From Eretmocerus hayati (Eukaryota > Arthropoda > Insecta > Hymenoptera > Aphelinidae): 64,000 nucleotides of DNA. Every line of letters starts with the position of its first letter. The stretch's first letter is position 1. The notes beneath the pieces are model-generated. The model ran no database searches, was not told the origin of the DNA, and worked only from the letters and a program-made list of their open reading frames with translations. The position numbers were made by a program, and so were the translations under genes. The stretch spans positions 63,354,282-63,418,281 of the forward strand of contig CM056741.1 of NCBI GenBank assembly GCA_029851415.1, written 5' to 3'. Shown here in pieces: positions 35,248-48,260 of the stretch.

Positions 35248-38200
35248 CAGCTCTATCGGTCGATCTAACCGGGGTGCGAAGGTGAATGAAGAATGCCATG
35301 CACTGAGCTTGCGGTCAGCCGGTATGAGGTATACCTATACGCCGGCCGGCCGGTATGCTCGTGATGCCCTAGCCTACTTTGTTCCCCTCGTTATTAATAG
35401 AAAATGCAATAAAAAGATTCGAGCCGGGCCGAGTCAGTGTAGCGGAAAGTACCCGATATATACTTTTCCAACAGTGTGTGCCCCCGTAAGGCCATATGAG
35501 CTTACGTAAGGGCCCGGATATTTACACGCGGAAGAGATTTTGCCCGTGCGGCGCGGAGCATGGGAGGTATGTGCTCTCGCACTTTGCTTGCTCATCCAAG
35601 CTTTTTAGTCTGGTATCAATGTTGATCTGCAGGATGAGTTAGTCAAATACAAACGGGAAATGAGACCGATGATTTGGGAGAGGATATACGTAGTGAAGGG
35701 CCATCCACGACTGAGGGAACAGTACTTTGAACCAATTTATTTGTGTATTTTTTAGGATTTCATCCCTCTTCGCAAATTAATAATCGGGCGTTCAATTTAT
35801 GCTATAAGAATATGATAATCATCCGCGTGAGTATTTGAACGTCCAATTTTTTAATTAAATGCTTGTATGTAATGAAGTCCTCATGCACTGACAGCGATCT
35901 CAATTATAGTAACCGTTTATATGGGTTTTCTGATCTGATGTGAAAACGAAATTAGCCGAATCACCAAAAGATTATGCACCCGACCTGTACAGTTTGATGA
36001 AAGATAGAGGCTGATTACTAAAAACAAGGTTTTAAACAAATTCAGACGCTGATTAATGAGTCTGGTAACCTGCCATAGTTCCGCTCCTCAAAATTTCCAT
36101 TTCCACCTTCATAATACTCGTATACTTTCTCACCAACATTGCGTCCGCATTCTTCCATTTATCGAACAAGTCACGCGAAATGAAAACTAATAAACCATAT
36201 ACACTTCTTGACCAGTCAAAAAAAATTTTTTCCCCACAACAAAATTGTCTGTCGCCACTTTTTTCTGCCCAACCCACCTGGCTCATTTATCGTCGCTCAG
36301 GTAAATTATTATCAAGGATATTACGAAAGTTCTCTCAATATCTCAATCTATAGACGTGCCAGTTTCAGGCTGTCCACGCACAGTGAACCGTTCTATGATG
36401 TGGTGATGCGAACCAAATCATCTAGTTGACTTGAATTTCAGGTGGTTTTTTAATAAGTCGCGAAGATATACGAACGGTATCGATTCAATCATTAAACATC
36501 GGACGAGAGGCGATTAAAGTCATCCTCAAAGAGTTGAATGGGCAGTAAAGATCTTGCGTGGACCGTAAAGCAAAGCGTTAATGGGTCGTTCTCGGGCTAA
36601 CGTCATTGAAACTTCTCGAACTACATATTTGCCGTTCTAAGCGCCATCGTGAGCACCAGGCTATTTCCGTAATTTTATAATTTTGAAAAGTAAATACATT
36701 ATTTCTTTTAGATTTTTTTGAACGTAAGTGATTAATAGACAAATAACGATTAGAATGAGCAGGTGGATCTTCATAACGGAAATTTTTTACACAGTGTCAC
36801 TGGTCTGAGCGGCTGAAGAGGTTAAAATATAACTCAAGTCATCGTTATAAAACGAATTTTCGCTACTTTTTAGGACGTATAGTTGAAATGCGAGGAAGAA
36901 ATTCTAAAGAAATTCACGTGGCAAAAAATAATTCGAGTCAAATAACGGATGAAAGGGTGAGATTAAATTAATATCTTGTCAAACTACCCCTCTGCGCGCA
37001 GTCTCGTACGATATTTTATAGCACGAGTATCTAAAAATCATACTCAAAACTGCGATTTTCAGGTTGAAAAGCTATACGAATTTTTTCTAAATTGTGATAG
37101 TGCAGAATTAGTAGATTAGTAGATGAATTTTGCAAATTTCCAAAGTTCAACATTTTTCATCTCGAACGTTTTGAATACGTTTCTCATCTAGACTGCATAG
37201 AAAGTGTGCTCGAATTACAAAACGAAGAGACATATGTAAGAATAATAAAAGGAAAGAAGTGACGACGAAATAGTTTAGGTATATGAACGCTAAAGAAGAA
37301 GCGCAGGCATCACGTGAGTCGATTGGGAGCAAGACTAAGATACAGAGGGTCGAAGAGGGCTATGAGCAAGCCAAGAGAAGCTCCATTAATTAGTCCGTGA
37401 GAGGCGAAGGAGGGCAAAAAAGAGAGATAGACCCACACATATCGTATAGAAAACAATAGAGTGGGCCGAGTAAAGCGGCAGCTGGGGCCGGGCAAATTCA
37501 ATCGGCGCGAGCCACCGATGCGACGCCTCAGGTGAGAAGAAAAAAATTGATTTTTTTTTAAGCTTGATCTATTGGTGTGAGAGTTGCGAATCCGTGGGAT
37601 TAATTCTTACGTCCGTCGCCTTTTGCCTCGAGATGAAACGATAAAATCGTGCGGATATCTGCGTCCTTGGTGCGAAATTGAATTTTGGGGGGGGGGGGAT
37701 GAATTTTTACAGGTAGATCTCTAAAATATATTGGATCGGACAAATCTAAAGAATTACCTTGACTTTACACTGATCTGCCTTCGGCATCAAATACTGATCT
37801 TACAAAATTATGATCCACACGATTTGAGAGCCCGATTGCATTATCCTATTCCGAAAATCCTGTTACTCTTGTATTCAAAAGAAACAAAGTCGAAATGTTC
37901 TAGGTGAGCATCAAGCTGCATTGGAATTTTTACCCAGCCTTCGAAATTCGTCTCAATTTATCTCGAAATTTCATTTCAATCCACGCCTGGTCCCACCTTA
38001 ATCGATCAATTTCGCAAGAACATCTCATTGTTCATTGTTGTGTTCACTAAAATAATGAGCTCATCTCGAAACTAGTCTTGTATGCAAAACCTGTAATTAA
38101 CGTCCTTTGATAATTGAGTATACAGATGAATTTTTCTTGTCTGAGGCAACAATATCGCATACCTATCGAATTAATTGAATTGAGATGTCAGATATAGTTG

Positions 38201-41200
38201 GATTCGGTTAGTACGCTGATATCCATGCTGTGGGAAGTATAGCGAATTGTGATGCAAGGAAAACAAGATGATAAAATCTGCGATTTGTAAAAACGGCACC
38301 CGACCCATTAGCCGTATGCGTGCATGAAAAATTCTGTGTAAAAATCATCGATACCGCATTAAATGTATATGTACGGTTTAACTTGGTCTATGCGTTGGTT
38401 TTACATACCTCGCGGCAAATTTTTCACAAATTACACACAGACAATCTTCAGAACGAAAAAAACTCGATCTTTAGCAATAATAATCGTGTTGATGGCTTGT
38501 TCGAATCAAGCTTAACAATCGCCCCTGTCCATACTCCATTCTCTGATCAATTTTTTTTTCAATTTTTATTTTAGAGCAGAAAAAAATCTCAGTTTGAAAG
38601 CAGGGCTGACGCATTCCACATAAATTCATTACGTACGCGATCAAATATTTCACCAAGCGAAACGAGCTCGTATAAAGAAACTCGCTACATATGCAAGCTT
38701 GTTACAGTCTGAAATCGAAACGATGGTGACATCAAAATCCAACCAAGATTCATACCGTATAAAATTCTCAAATGAAAAACACACAGGCGAGAGGTCAGAC
38801 AAAATCATTAGACGTGCATAAATTGAATTTTGGCTCTCCAGCATCTAAAACAGTCAGAGGCCCTCAATCACTGCACACATAATTGCTCAGTCCGCATGCC
38901 AGTAAATTTACATCTGCACTGTGAGCATCAAATAAAGTAAGAATACCTATCTTTCTCGCAATCTGACGCTCCAGAGATGCACTCTGATTTACCCATGTAG
39001 GGGGGCTCTCCGATTAAATAGACGAGCTGAGATTCCATCAGTGGTCCAGTTTCGTTCTCTAGAATATTCACCCGCAGAGAAAGAGATTTAAACGGGACGT
39101 GGTGTGTACAATAAATCGGCCGATCTCGTTTGGTATATTTCTGCCTAGCCTGACTCAATCAGAATCAGATTGTAGAAGCATGAGGTGAGAAGATCTAGGG
39201 GAAAAAAAACTAAACACGCGTCAGGAAGTTTACCCGCAGACTATTGCGATTTGGGTGAGAAACTGAGAGCTTGTGTCTGATTCTAATGAGATAAGATCTG
39301 ATGGAGCAGAGTTGCTTGTTTCCTCGTGGGATTCATGTACACCCCCATTGAGGTGATTTTTGTAGACGCAAAACTCGAGCAGTTCAGTATCTTCTATTAT
39401 GTGTTTAGGTCGCTGAACCAGACAATTTACTCTCGATTGATTTAGCCTGTGGTCGAATTTTAGAGTTAGGTATAATTCGTAAGTACGTCGCAAACACCGA
39501 AGATGGAGATATCCGGGAAGCATCAGTTGTTTTGCGAAGTGTCCTTTACACGGCTTGTTGCACGCGAAACGAGGGCGACAACGAGTGATGAACCTCTCGA
39601 CAATTTAAATCTTGTCATCGCCGTCGTCGTCGTTTGGACTATGCTCGAACTAACAGCACTTGTAGAATATTTTTTTCATTCATTTTGTGTTGCGTTGAGA
39701 GGGAAACAGGGAATTGGAATTGGTGCACCACTGTATATTGTGTCCGTTGTACCGATTGGCACAGAATAAATTTGAGGCCCTACAAGGTCAGGACGAGTCA
39801 TTGTCAATTTACCGGTATAATATTTTCAATCCAGGGTTACAATTTCGGATGAAATTTTGTGAGTGATTAACTTTCAATGACAAGGTATGATATCCAAAGT
39901 GGGTTAGTTCTAACGTTCAAAGGTTCTGTTGGGAGTTCAGCCAAAGACAAGAGCTTATTTCAAGTTCTTTACAAACCGTACATTCTGTAAGACCCATGGC
40001 TTGAAGGTCCAGTACTGTAGGCATTTTGTTACTCAATTTCAGTCCCTAACACCTTCACTGCATTGGGCCCCACCGGTGGGACCCACGCGTCCAACTCTGT
40101 GCGGCGGTGATCAAAATCCCATTGCACACAGGACTCGAAAGCGATTTTCGTCGTTGCAATGAACGTGCTAACTAACCATTCACTATGATTGGAGAGATTG
40201 ATGAAGCCCTTCCAATTTCCTATGAAAAATAACATATAATTGAGCGTTTTTTATTTTTTTATTTTGAAAATGCTCGATCTCTTTCACATTTTTTGATGAT
40301 GTATCGTAACCGGGACAATTTAGGACACCAAAAATCTATTCAAACTTCAAGTTGAGGCCTCTAAAGGAGCCCCACTGGTACAGCTGGCTTGTGTTCCCGA
40401 TTTCAACAGGGGCTAGGTATCCTGTAGGACCAATCGGATCTTCAGGGTGGTGAAATTTAATGAAAAAGTTGGAAGAGAGAAAATGAGAGAAGCTGTCTGA
40501 ATGCATGCACGAAGCACCGTAAAAATGAATGGTCTGATATATGAATCATAAAATCAGAACAAATTTGTATGTTGGTTGGAGTGAGAAAAATCCCCGTCGA
40601 TGGCGTAACGTCACTAAAACTGCTATTCACGAAAAAATATTCATACATATTTAGATAGTTTGGGTTTTAAGGGCTTAATTGAAGAATTTATAAAAAAATA
40701 CACGCGATGCATGCTAATGTCAATGCTGTAGCCAAAGAATTGTCAGTAGTTGAATTCTTTTTTGGTGATAAAGAGAGATAATTTTTGAGTTTTCAGCCAA
40801 ATCTATGATCCGGATTTGAAACACTCTTTTGGTTAGACATTAGACGCGAGGTATGAGTATTCCTAAACCGCTGAGTATAAATAACAGGAAGTGATGAATA
40901 TTTCAAGCGTATCCTCGAGAATTTGGAAAAGAATAACAGATGGCGAGGTTGTTTAAATATTGACAAGTGTCTTTGCTCGCTCCATTAATGACTGCAGATA
41001 CAAGGTCAACAAATGAGTTTAGTTCAAGAAAGAGAAATAGCGGTGCTTGCTTCGTCAATGTAAAAAGTCGATCAATCTGATGGCCACTTTCACAATAACA
41101 AATCAGATTAGAAAAGGGAGAGGTGGCAATGCGCGTAGGGGTGGTATTGGCATGTACCGTTTATAAAATCGTTTCACGATCGATATAATGCGATATTAAT

Positions 41201-42600
41201 CGATGCACTTATTTAAACGCCAATATCTACATTCTGCTTAGACGTGTACAACCTAGCACTAGATCCACCCCCGCAAATATTTCTTCAACGATTACATTTT
41301 GCATTATTATGATAAATCGTTGTATCAAGTTTTACACGACGTTGAAATCATATAACGGCAATGAATTTAGCTTGGACTACTATTGTGACATATGTGTGGC
41401 TCTTAAATAATGCCATACTCGATGACGAGAATGGAAGATTGAGTAAAGTTGCAAGTAGTCGTGTGCGGGCCGATGCGAATTATTGTGAGCGAAACTGGTT
41501 TTTGGAATTACGCGGGAACTCGTGTATGTATATAAAGTGCGTATTGACACGAGTCTGAGAAAGAAAGAGGAATGCCCGATTAACACGATGTAAAAGATGA
41601 ACGAGTGAGAGAAATTTTTTTGATACCTCGCTCTTGGCGTATACAATAAACGGTACATACACGCATCCAACAAAATTACGACATCGTTATGAGGATCAGA
41701 AAAGAACACAGTTGATCATTTCAATGGGATCCTGTATAAAATTGTCATGATTTTGCGGGATCGGATGTATGTACACCCGTATGTACCTGTAATTTTGTAA
41801 CTTGTCCGAGGAGGTAGAGGGGATCTGTGTGGTCGAGATTCCTCGAAGGAATAAATTGACTGGTGCATGATCATTTGGAGCACGTGATGTGCAAAATGAA
41901 CTTGATCATTAGTCATTTGTAAGATGTCGTGGGAGAAAAGTCAATTATGCTTAACTAAGAGCCACGTGTTTTGCGTCTAGATTCGGATTGTGTAACACGG
42001 AGCTGTAGCTTGAAAGTCGTTGACACATCGCAGGGAAGTCGTTACCTCAGCGCAAGGTTTCATTCACAAATTGTATTGTAAAATCGCTGATTCTTCGAAA
42101 GCGAGCGTTTGAACCAAATCTAAATCAGTCATTGAATTCGCCGTAGTACGGCGACTCGCGGTAATTCAAGACATGCTAATTTCTTCTACAACTGGGAGAA
42201 TTTGGGCCTTTTTGAATCAAATATTCAAATTTTAATTGAATCAGATAGGAGTGGGGATTTCAAATATTGTGTCTACCTTCTTTCCATTGAGAATTTGATC
42301 ATAAAAGTTGGAGGGCTTCATCTTAATTCTTAGAAGATGAGAAGCAACGTGTCAAAAGCAGTTGGGTAATTCATTTTTCTGCAATTTGAGACGATGAAAA
42401 ATGCTTATGGCCTATCTCAAAATTTTGATGATGTGGGTACATGATCATGAATTTTAGAGCCCCAAACCTCAGATTTGGAGCAGAGTCTCACAAAGGCAGA
42501 TTTTTAAAAAATGCCCGGCGTTTTTCTCTCGGTCTGACTAGACATAACGAAAAGGGAGCTTGCGGCTGTTGTAAGGATCGGATAACCGGCACACTTGTCT
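35248..42600. other. No supported gene; would include the first intron of the minus-strand gene
   Basis: A 7.4-kb stretch with a G run near 37686 and scattered short frames. It lies downstream (minus strand) of the coding exon ending at 42639, so at least part should be intron. I could not identify the next exon. A possible minus-strand exon near 39241..39450 ends at a GTAAAC donor-like site but lacks a good acceptor, and is not called. Confidence 0.4.
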
Positions 42601-42636
42601 AAACCACTGAAAAAGGACAATCAAAACATGGTACTC

Positions 42637-42638
42637 AC
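42637..42638 (-). other. Splice donor of exon 1 (GT)
   Basis: On the minus strand the exon reads TTTACAA followed by GTGAGTACC, a close match to the animal donor consensus. It interrupts the frame in phase 2, one codon before an in-frame TGA. That supports splicing rather than a natural C-terminus here. Confidence 0.55.
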
Positions 42639-43243
42639 TTGTAAAGTTTGGATTCGTTGAACCTTGCAGCTACAACAACGAGCTTGCGGGCGATCCTCTT
42701 GTACACTCTCGTACTCGTCGCCAACAGGTCCGGATCTCGTATCTCGCTAACACCTTCAACCTTTCCCTGATGATGATGCTCACTCTGATATAATTTTTCA
42801 TCCCTGCTACTGTGTTTTTCTTCTTCTTGTTCGAGTTCTAAAGCATTCAACTGCTGTAATTCTCTTTCTCGTGCCTCCCTTTCAAGCATTTCGTCGTGTA
42901 ATTTCATATACTTTTCTTTAGCTTTCGTAAGGGCACTTTTATACCCTCCACCACCACCACCACCACCATTTATACTGCTACTATTATTATGATCTTCACT
43001 ACTGTTGTTATTGGTAATCTGTTGTTGCTGCTGTTGCTGTTGCCTTTGATATTTTTGTGCTGCAAATGGGCATGTAAAAGACGCCACCCATGATAAAGTT
43101 GTCTGATTTTGTGACGATGATGTTGATTTTGATGATGTGGATACAGGTTGTTGCATTAAAGATGATGATGATGATGATGATGAATTTGCGGCGCAGGGAG
43201 CCGGCGGCTGTGATAGAGCCGGCTGCACCGTGCGCACGCACAT
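42639..43243 (-). CDS. First coding exon of an unrecognised Ser/Gln/Gly-rich protein (partial)
   Basis: The ATG at 43243 has a G at -3 and is the first ATG after an in-frame TGA about 20 codons upstream. The frame stays open for 201 codons plus two bases to a strong splice donor (GTGAGTACC starting at 42638), so the exon ends in phase 2. If unspliced, it would stop two bases later (202 residues). Visible features are Ser21-28 encoded by repeated TCA, Gln68-75, an Asn/Ser-rich stretch at 77-90, Gly93-100, then a charged, probably coiled-coil helix at about 104-145 (ALTKAKEKYMKLHDEMLERE) and a basic hydrophobic segment at 178-201. No signal peptide or catalytic motif is seen. Triplet-encoded homopolymers are common in insect regulatory and scaffold proteins, but I do not recognise the family and assign no function. 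Downstream exons are not identified in this window. Confidence 0.6.
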
Positions 43244-43381
43244 GTCAACCCTGGTCAGCTCGATCTTGTCTGATTTTCTGCTGCGACTTGCAGCTCTTCT
43301 TCACTCCTAATAATTAATGTAACTAAAAAAAAAATATTTTTTTTTTGATGCGCAAAAATGCGCCCTGAAAGATTTGACACT

Positions 43382-43440
43382 TGACCGCGATTTGACACAC
43401 TGTATCGCGAACTGAAGCTCTTCACTATTATTCAGCTATA
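43382..43440 (-). promoter_or_regulatory. Candidate core promoter: TATA, initiator and DPE
   Basis: On the minus strand CTTCAGTT places an initiator A(+1) at 43413 and matches the insect TCAGTT consensus. TATA begins at 43440, i.e. -27. GGTCA occupies exactly +28 to +32 (43386..43382) and fits the DPE consensus RGWYV. This would give a 170-base 5' UTR to the ATG at 43243. The region upstream (about 43480..43870) is noticeably richer in GC and CpG than the rest of the window. Each motif is short, so the spacing is the main support. Confidence 0.45.
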
Positions 43441-44306
43441 CACCGATTGAATTGTATTATACTCGGACACTGTACTACATGCGGCACTCTCGCCCGTCAC
43501 GGTGGGAGTGCGCTACACCGGCTACTCGCGCCTCCTCTTTATACTTACGCGCTCGGTCTGTCTGCAGATGCTGATATATACTCTCAATGTTTGTCTGTCG
43601 CCGGGCGCCGGAGACTCGCTGCCTGCACGCTGCCGATCTTAGGTATATGTGCTTTGAAAATCGAGAGCCACCCTCTTCGGTGGTGGTGATACCAGGATTG
43701 ATCCGAGTGGGGATTGGTTCCGGCGTTTACGATTTTAAAGCTCGCGCTCAACACGCGGTGAAAGACGTGTGAGTGTCACCTCGTGACCGCGGTTTGCGGC
43801 CACGAGAAGGTGTCACGCTGCAAGCTTCCGGCGTCGTGTGGTGATTCATCGTGGAAATCGGTTACCGATCTCTGTTCACAGACTTTCTTTCTACCATTCA
43901 AGCATGGACGTAATTTTTCTGAAAAAAGCATATTTTGAAGAATAATAATAAATCTTTAGATAAAACATTGAACACCATTTTGTAATTTGAGTAAAGTTGA
44001 TCTCGAAGTCAAAGGTATGGAACACCGAGAATTATCGACGGAGGGCTTTCCGATGAGAATCTTCTCTGTAGCAAAGAAGTACTTATTAATGACAGAAAGC
44101 TGTTGTAGAAGTCTCGATTTCTCAAAATTATCTTATACCCTCAGCATTGCGAATCATCGTAGAAAACACATCCACCGTAATGTCATTGGGTATTTGGAAA
44201 TATGACACATTAGCTTGCAGAATATCCATTCTCAAAATTGAGCTGTTTTCTCCCACTCCGGATCAGTCTGACGGCTATTTTTAGGGATTCCTATCCATAA
44301 GATCAA
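43441..44306. other. GC-richer upstream region, no gene seen
   Basis: The first 400 bases are CpG-containing and much richer in GC than the rest of the window, as expected upstream of a promoter. Open frames at 43447..43689 and 43987..44205 (plus) have no recognisable features. Confidence 0.4.
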
Positions 44307-44350
44307 GCCGGGAGGAAAAATAACTGTTTAGTCGCACTACCCCAAAAAAA
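44307..44350 (+). repeat. Fragment related to the 7.26-kb hairpin
   Basis: GCCGGGAGGAAAAATAACTG, then TTTAGTCGC and a C/A-rich tail, parallel the loop and right arm of the hairpin at 7262..7306. It directly abuts the left arm of the next large palindrome and may be its outer tip. Confidence 0.4.
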
Positions 44351-44360
44351 ATTTTTTGGT

Positions 44361-45420
44361 CCTCCTGGAATACTGTCTCGATAGTATTTGGAGGAAAAAA
44401 TATGAACCTTTTTTCAGTAAAATGGGTGTAGTTAGGATTTGACGCAAGACACAACCACGCGGTTTGCGGCATTCCCAAGGTCTTTAAAAAAGATCCATCA
44501 AAACACGTCCGAACGAGATTTTTTCAAATTATGGACATCTCCTAGGAGCTAAAAGGTGAACAAACGGGAAAAATTCAATTTCGCAAAAACCGAATTTCCT
44601 AAATATCTCAAAAGCCCATGAATCGATGTGAAACGTGTGCTTACGAGGAGAAATGATCCCAAATACAATATTTGGGTCATATACACCGGTTTTTTACGTT
44701 TTACTGATGTTTTCAGCTTCTTCTGTTCAAAAATGAGTTTTCTGTGCACGTGCGCAAAAATTAAGGCTGCTAATTCTAACTTTATTGAAAAGCCAAAGAA
44801 ATTTCCTGAGAAAAAACCATTCGGCGCCGTCAATTTGATGCACTGGGACCCCAGTTACATCGCATCAATGACAATGTATGCGCCAGGAAGGTATATTATG
44901 CGGAACTTGCGAAAATTTCCCATTCAGTGTTGCGACTCGAGTGGAGGTGTCATTATGATCCTTGCAACTTTGATCCCAGTGTGTCAAATTGGCTCTTCAA
45001 AGTGGTCATTTTTAAGGAAATTTCCTTGGCTTTCCCCTTCAATTTGTTTCATCAGCCTAATCTTCTGCTCATGCGCAGACAAATACGTTTTTCAATTCAA
45101 AAGGCTGAAAACACCAATAAAGCGTCAAAAAATAGTGTAGCACCCAGATACTAAATTTGGGGCCATTCTTTCTCGAAAGCACACAACATTTTACATCGAA
45201 ATCAGGACTTTTGAGATTTAAAAAAGTGGGTTTTCGCGAAATTAGAAATTGTCTGATTTTCTCCTCCTCTTCTTTAGGGGACGTCCATAATCTGTAAAAA
45301 AAAATTTTTGACGCAAACTGCGTGGTCGTATCTTGCATCAAATCGGAACTACACTCATTTTACTACAAAAAGGTTGATATGATTCCCTCAGAACACTATA
45401 AAGACAATATTCCACAGAGA
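44361..45420. mobile_element. Giant near-palindrome, about 450-490-base arms
   Basis: Left arm 44361..44850 pairs with right arm 44972..45420. Conserved inverted blocks include GTAAAATGGGTGTAG with GTAAAATGAGTGTAG, CTGATGTTTTCAGC with TTGGTGTTTTCAGC, AGCCAAAGAAATTTCCT, and CACTGGGACC with CACTGGGATC. Even the central 120 bases retain weak pairing. The 170-codon plus-strand frame at 44628..45140 runs across the centre and is probably fortuitous. It shows no domain. There are no obvious terminal motifs, so the class is unknown. Confidence 0.75.
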
Positions 45421-45692
45421 TATGAGAAAACTTTTTCGGACCCCATAGGACGTAGAAAGTTGATCTTTTGGGCCATAGAATCGATCGAAAACGGTGCAAA
45501 CGCAATCGGAGAGATGTCTGTAATTCGTGGCCCGTTTTCGCACGGAATTACTCATATGCCGCATTTTACAGGATTTAAAATCAAAAAATCCTGTAAGAAT
45601 CAGAATTTTCCTTAGAAAATACTTCTTTTGGAAGGCCTTCCACCTATGATTTTCATTCTCCTTGGAAGAACTTCTATTTTTCATCATACATA

Positions 45693-46516
45693 TAATGTAA
45701 GTGTACCCAACATGTCTCCATATGCTGATCTCAGGAACGGGCACTCAATGACCTTGCAGCAAACTTTTTTTCATGTTTGTTATGTTGAAATATGATGGAA
45801 TAAATGGTCTAGACCGACTCCGGATGATTTCTCCGTCTCCTAAAAAACTGATAGCGAGATTTGTCTATTTCGCTCCCACACAGCTCAGAAATTGCCGAAG
45901 CAATTGCGTTTAATAGTAAGACCGGTGCCATAAAATTTCCATTCACCCAATTTTAACGTATGTACTTCAGCGTATTTGATTCCTTGTCTTATGACCTCCA
46001 AGATCATTTATTAAAATTTGTCAAACTCGAATCGGGAGCAATTTTATGAACAAAACATGGAAATCTTTCGTCAAACATCATGGCAAACATTGGAGCGTGT
46101 ATCCAATATGCCTCTATGTGATAATGTCTATATAGGGCATTGCATTGCGACTGTGTTAACTACTCAAAATGTGTTTATCGCATCAAAGTGAGCCGGAAAT
46201 AGACATTTGAACCGATGAAAAAGCCTAATGCGTAGTTGCACGGTGATAAAAATGAATCCGCGAACTTCATCGCTGATTATTGTTTTTGAGTATTGGGGCA
46301 TGTTGTGTACACATTTTCACGATCTTGCAAAACATCGTGTTTTCGGGTGATTGTGATAGCTTGGCTCTGGTTGGTCAAAATTGAACTTACCTCATCTCAT
46401 TTTGAAGTTCTTGGGACAAACTTTAAAATGCAATAAAGTATGTTGGAAAATATTGAAGCATGCCAAAACTATTGACAAAACAGCTGAAGCGAGACATGTT
46501 GTGTACACTCACATTA
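45693..46516 (+). mobile_element. GTGTACCC-family transposon, copy C
   Basis: The ends are inverted copies of TAATGTAAGTGTACCCAAC (right end TAATGTGAGTGTACACAAC), flanked by TA. It is collinear with copy A: shared blocks include CATATGC-GA-CTCAGGAA, TTTGTTATGTT-AAATATGA, and the distal CTTTAAAATG-A-TAAAGTA-GTTGGAAAATAT block. Length 824 bases against 839 for copy A. This copy is more degraded at the internal GTACCC motifs and appears uninterrupted. Confidence 0.75.
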
Positions 46517-48212
46517 GTTCACGTGAGCAAAAGAAATGTTGAGGGGCAAGCACCTTTGGGTTGAAGTCATTGCAGGCAAACCGTGTGATAAGTCAATGTT
46601 CGTCTATTTCCTGTTCGCAAATCATTTATACATGATGTATCAACACACTTGCTTTGGATCGTGTGGCATAATTTTCGTCTCCTGTTATCACAAATTTTTC
46701 ACTCTCTGGACGCTATTGATAAGGTACATATTACATACGTTAGGTATGACAGCAATTCGCCTCAGAGTGAAGTATTACCCATCCAGTTATGAGAGCCTTA
46801 CGATCTCGATATCAACATTACTTTTTGTTCCCACTCGACTAGAAAAGATAAGATTAAAAATATCAAACTAATGAGAATTGATGTCTAGAAGCGTTGAAGA
46901 GCCGCACTTGTTGATCACTCGTTTGATAGGTGAAAGGTACTCAAGTTCGCGAAGTCTTTATCAGGTTCCCCCTCAACAAGGCACAATTTTCACTGCCGTG
47001 AAAAATTCACGTCACGGAGCATAGAGCAATAATAAGGAGAGATCGCTGCTGCAAACGTATTCTGACGTACATAATACATACCTACATATATGCAAGTGCA
47101 CAGTGTCCATATTGCATCGACGTCGATCCATCCGTTTAGTTTCGAAAATATTTCCCCGCTCGCGACCTACATTCCCAACGAACTTGCAAACGTGCTCGCA
47201 CTCACGTTCAACATACTGTGCACGCGCAAGATTAATCCGAAAAGGTCAATTTGCTCCTAGATGCATCAGATCGTGGTAGTGCTAATTTTTGCACTGGAAT
47301 GGGATCGTAGGCGGTAATAGTGCACTCATAGCGACGAATAAGGAAGTGCGAAATCCGAAAATTATGAATAATGTGATAACCCCCATCATCTTTCTGCATC
47401 AATAACTTCGAGAATATGAGATGTTTGCAGTTGAACTTGAGTTCCAAGATATGGAAATATGGTGAATCATTGATGACCAGGGTTGTTGGTGAGATTTAAG
47501 TAGTTAATTTTATATCTAGACTAATGACTCCTTACCATTTTGATTATTCATCAAACAGCTAGAGGTAAGAGGCCACCAGTTTCAATATGTGACAAGAAAT
47601 TGACTGATAAGGTTATCATCAACACTGAAAAGCTCTTTGGAAAGGAAATCATTTGCTAGAAATCTAATGTGTGAATATTGGAAATGAATCCCTCAAGATC
47701 ATCGTAGAGTAGCTGATGATTACGGAATGGAGCTGGTTAACGGCAAAGGAATACTTCTAAATGGAGAATGTCAACTAACAGGAAAACAAATTTCAATTTC
47801 AACACGACTTGATACGCAAGAAACAATCGATTGATATAAAGCTAAATACCAAATATATTTGCCGGGGTGTAACCCAAGTTAATTTTTCAACTTTTCCCAA
47901 AATACAATCTTCCCACTTCTTTTGGTCACTCGCGATCTGGCTAACAAAGTTTGTCTTGTTGAATTTTGACGCACACCGAGCAGTAAGCCTGTTGCAGGAA
48001 CACGAGATTCAATTTTGGTGCAACTCTCAAAGCGTACTTCGAGAAGAAAATTGTTAAGATCAGAATATGACAAAAATTCAACATATTCTTTTTTGGTTGA
48101 GGAACCTGATTATTCATCCAAATTTTTGAAAATTAATCATTGATTCGATTTTCGGTTGTTTGGGAGATATGGACTTTCAAATGGTTTCAAACAAGTTCGA
48201 AAATATTGAAAG
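46517..48212. other. No gene seen
   Basis: AT-rich DNA between copy C and the LINE. The 111-codon frame at 46536..46871 is Leu/Tyr/Ile-rich without a recognisable domain. Confidence 0.45.
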
Positions 48213-48225
48213 ATCCCTGACACAA
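48213..48225. repeat. Left target-site duplication of the LINE
   Basis: The 13-base sequence ATCCCTGACACAA directly precedes the first base of the element and is repeated exactly after its poly(A) tail (53638..53650). Confidence 0.92.
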
Positions 48226-48260
48226 CATTCGCGATCGTACCGTCGACTAGTGCGGACGTG
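48226..48260 (+). promoter_or_regulatory. Internal LINE promoter (initiator plus +28 element)
   Basis: The first bases, CATTCGC, are typical of transcription starts of insect jockey and I-type LINEs. Taking the A at 48227 as +1, GGACGTGT starts exactly at +28 (48254). It matches both the DPE and the extended RGACGTGY motif reported in such elements. Because the promoter lies inside the transcript, it is copied with each new insertion. Confidence 0.65.

Noticed and set aside
38928..39523. Possible minus-strand exons with donor-like GTAAAC or GTAAAT sites
   Set aside because: No good polypyrimidine acceptor before the 39241..39450 segment, no recognisable protein, and the phase could not be matched to the exon ending at 42639.
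43322..43324. T-rich tract plus AG as a splice acceptor upstream of the coding exon
   Set aside because: The site is plausible, but the TATA, initiator and DPE set just upstream explains the exon start without an extra intron. It cannot be excluded.
44628..45140. 170-codon plus-strand open frame
   Set aside because: It crosses the centre of the large palindrome, has no recognisable domain, and similar frames appear on the other strand as expected from inverted arms.
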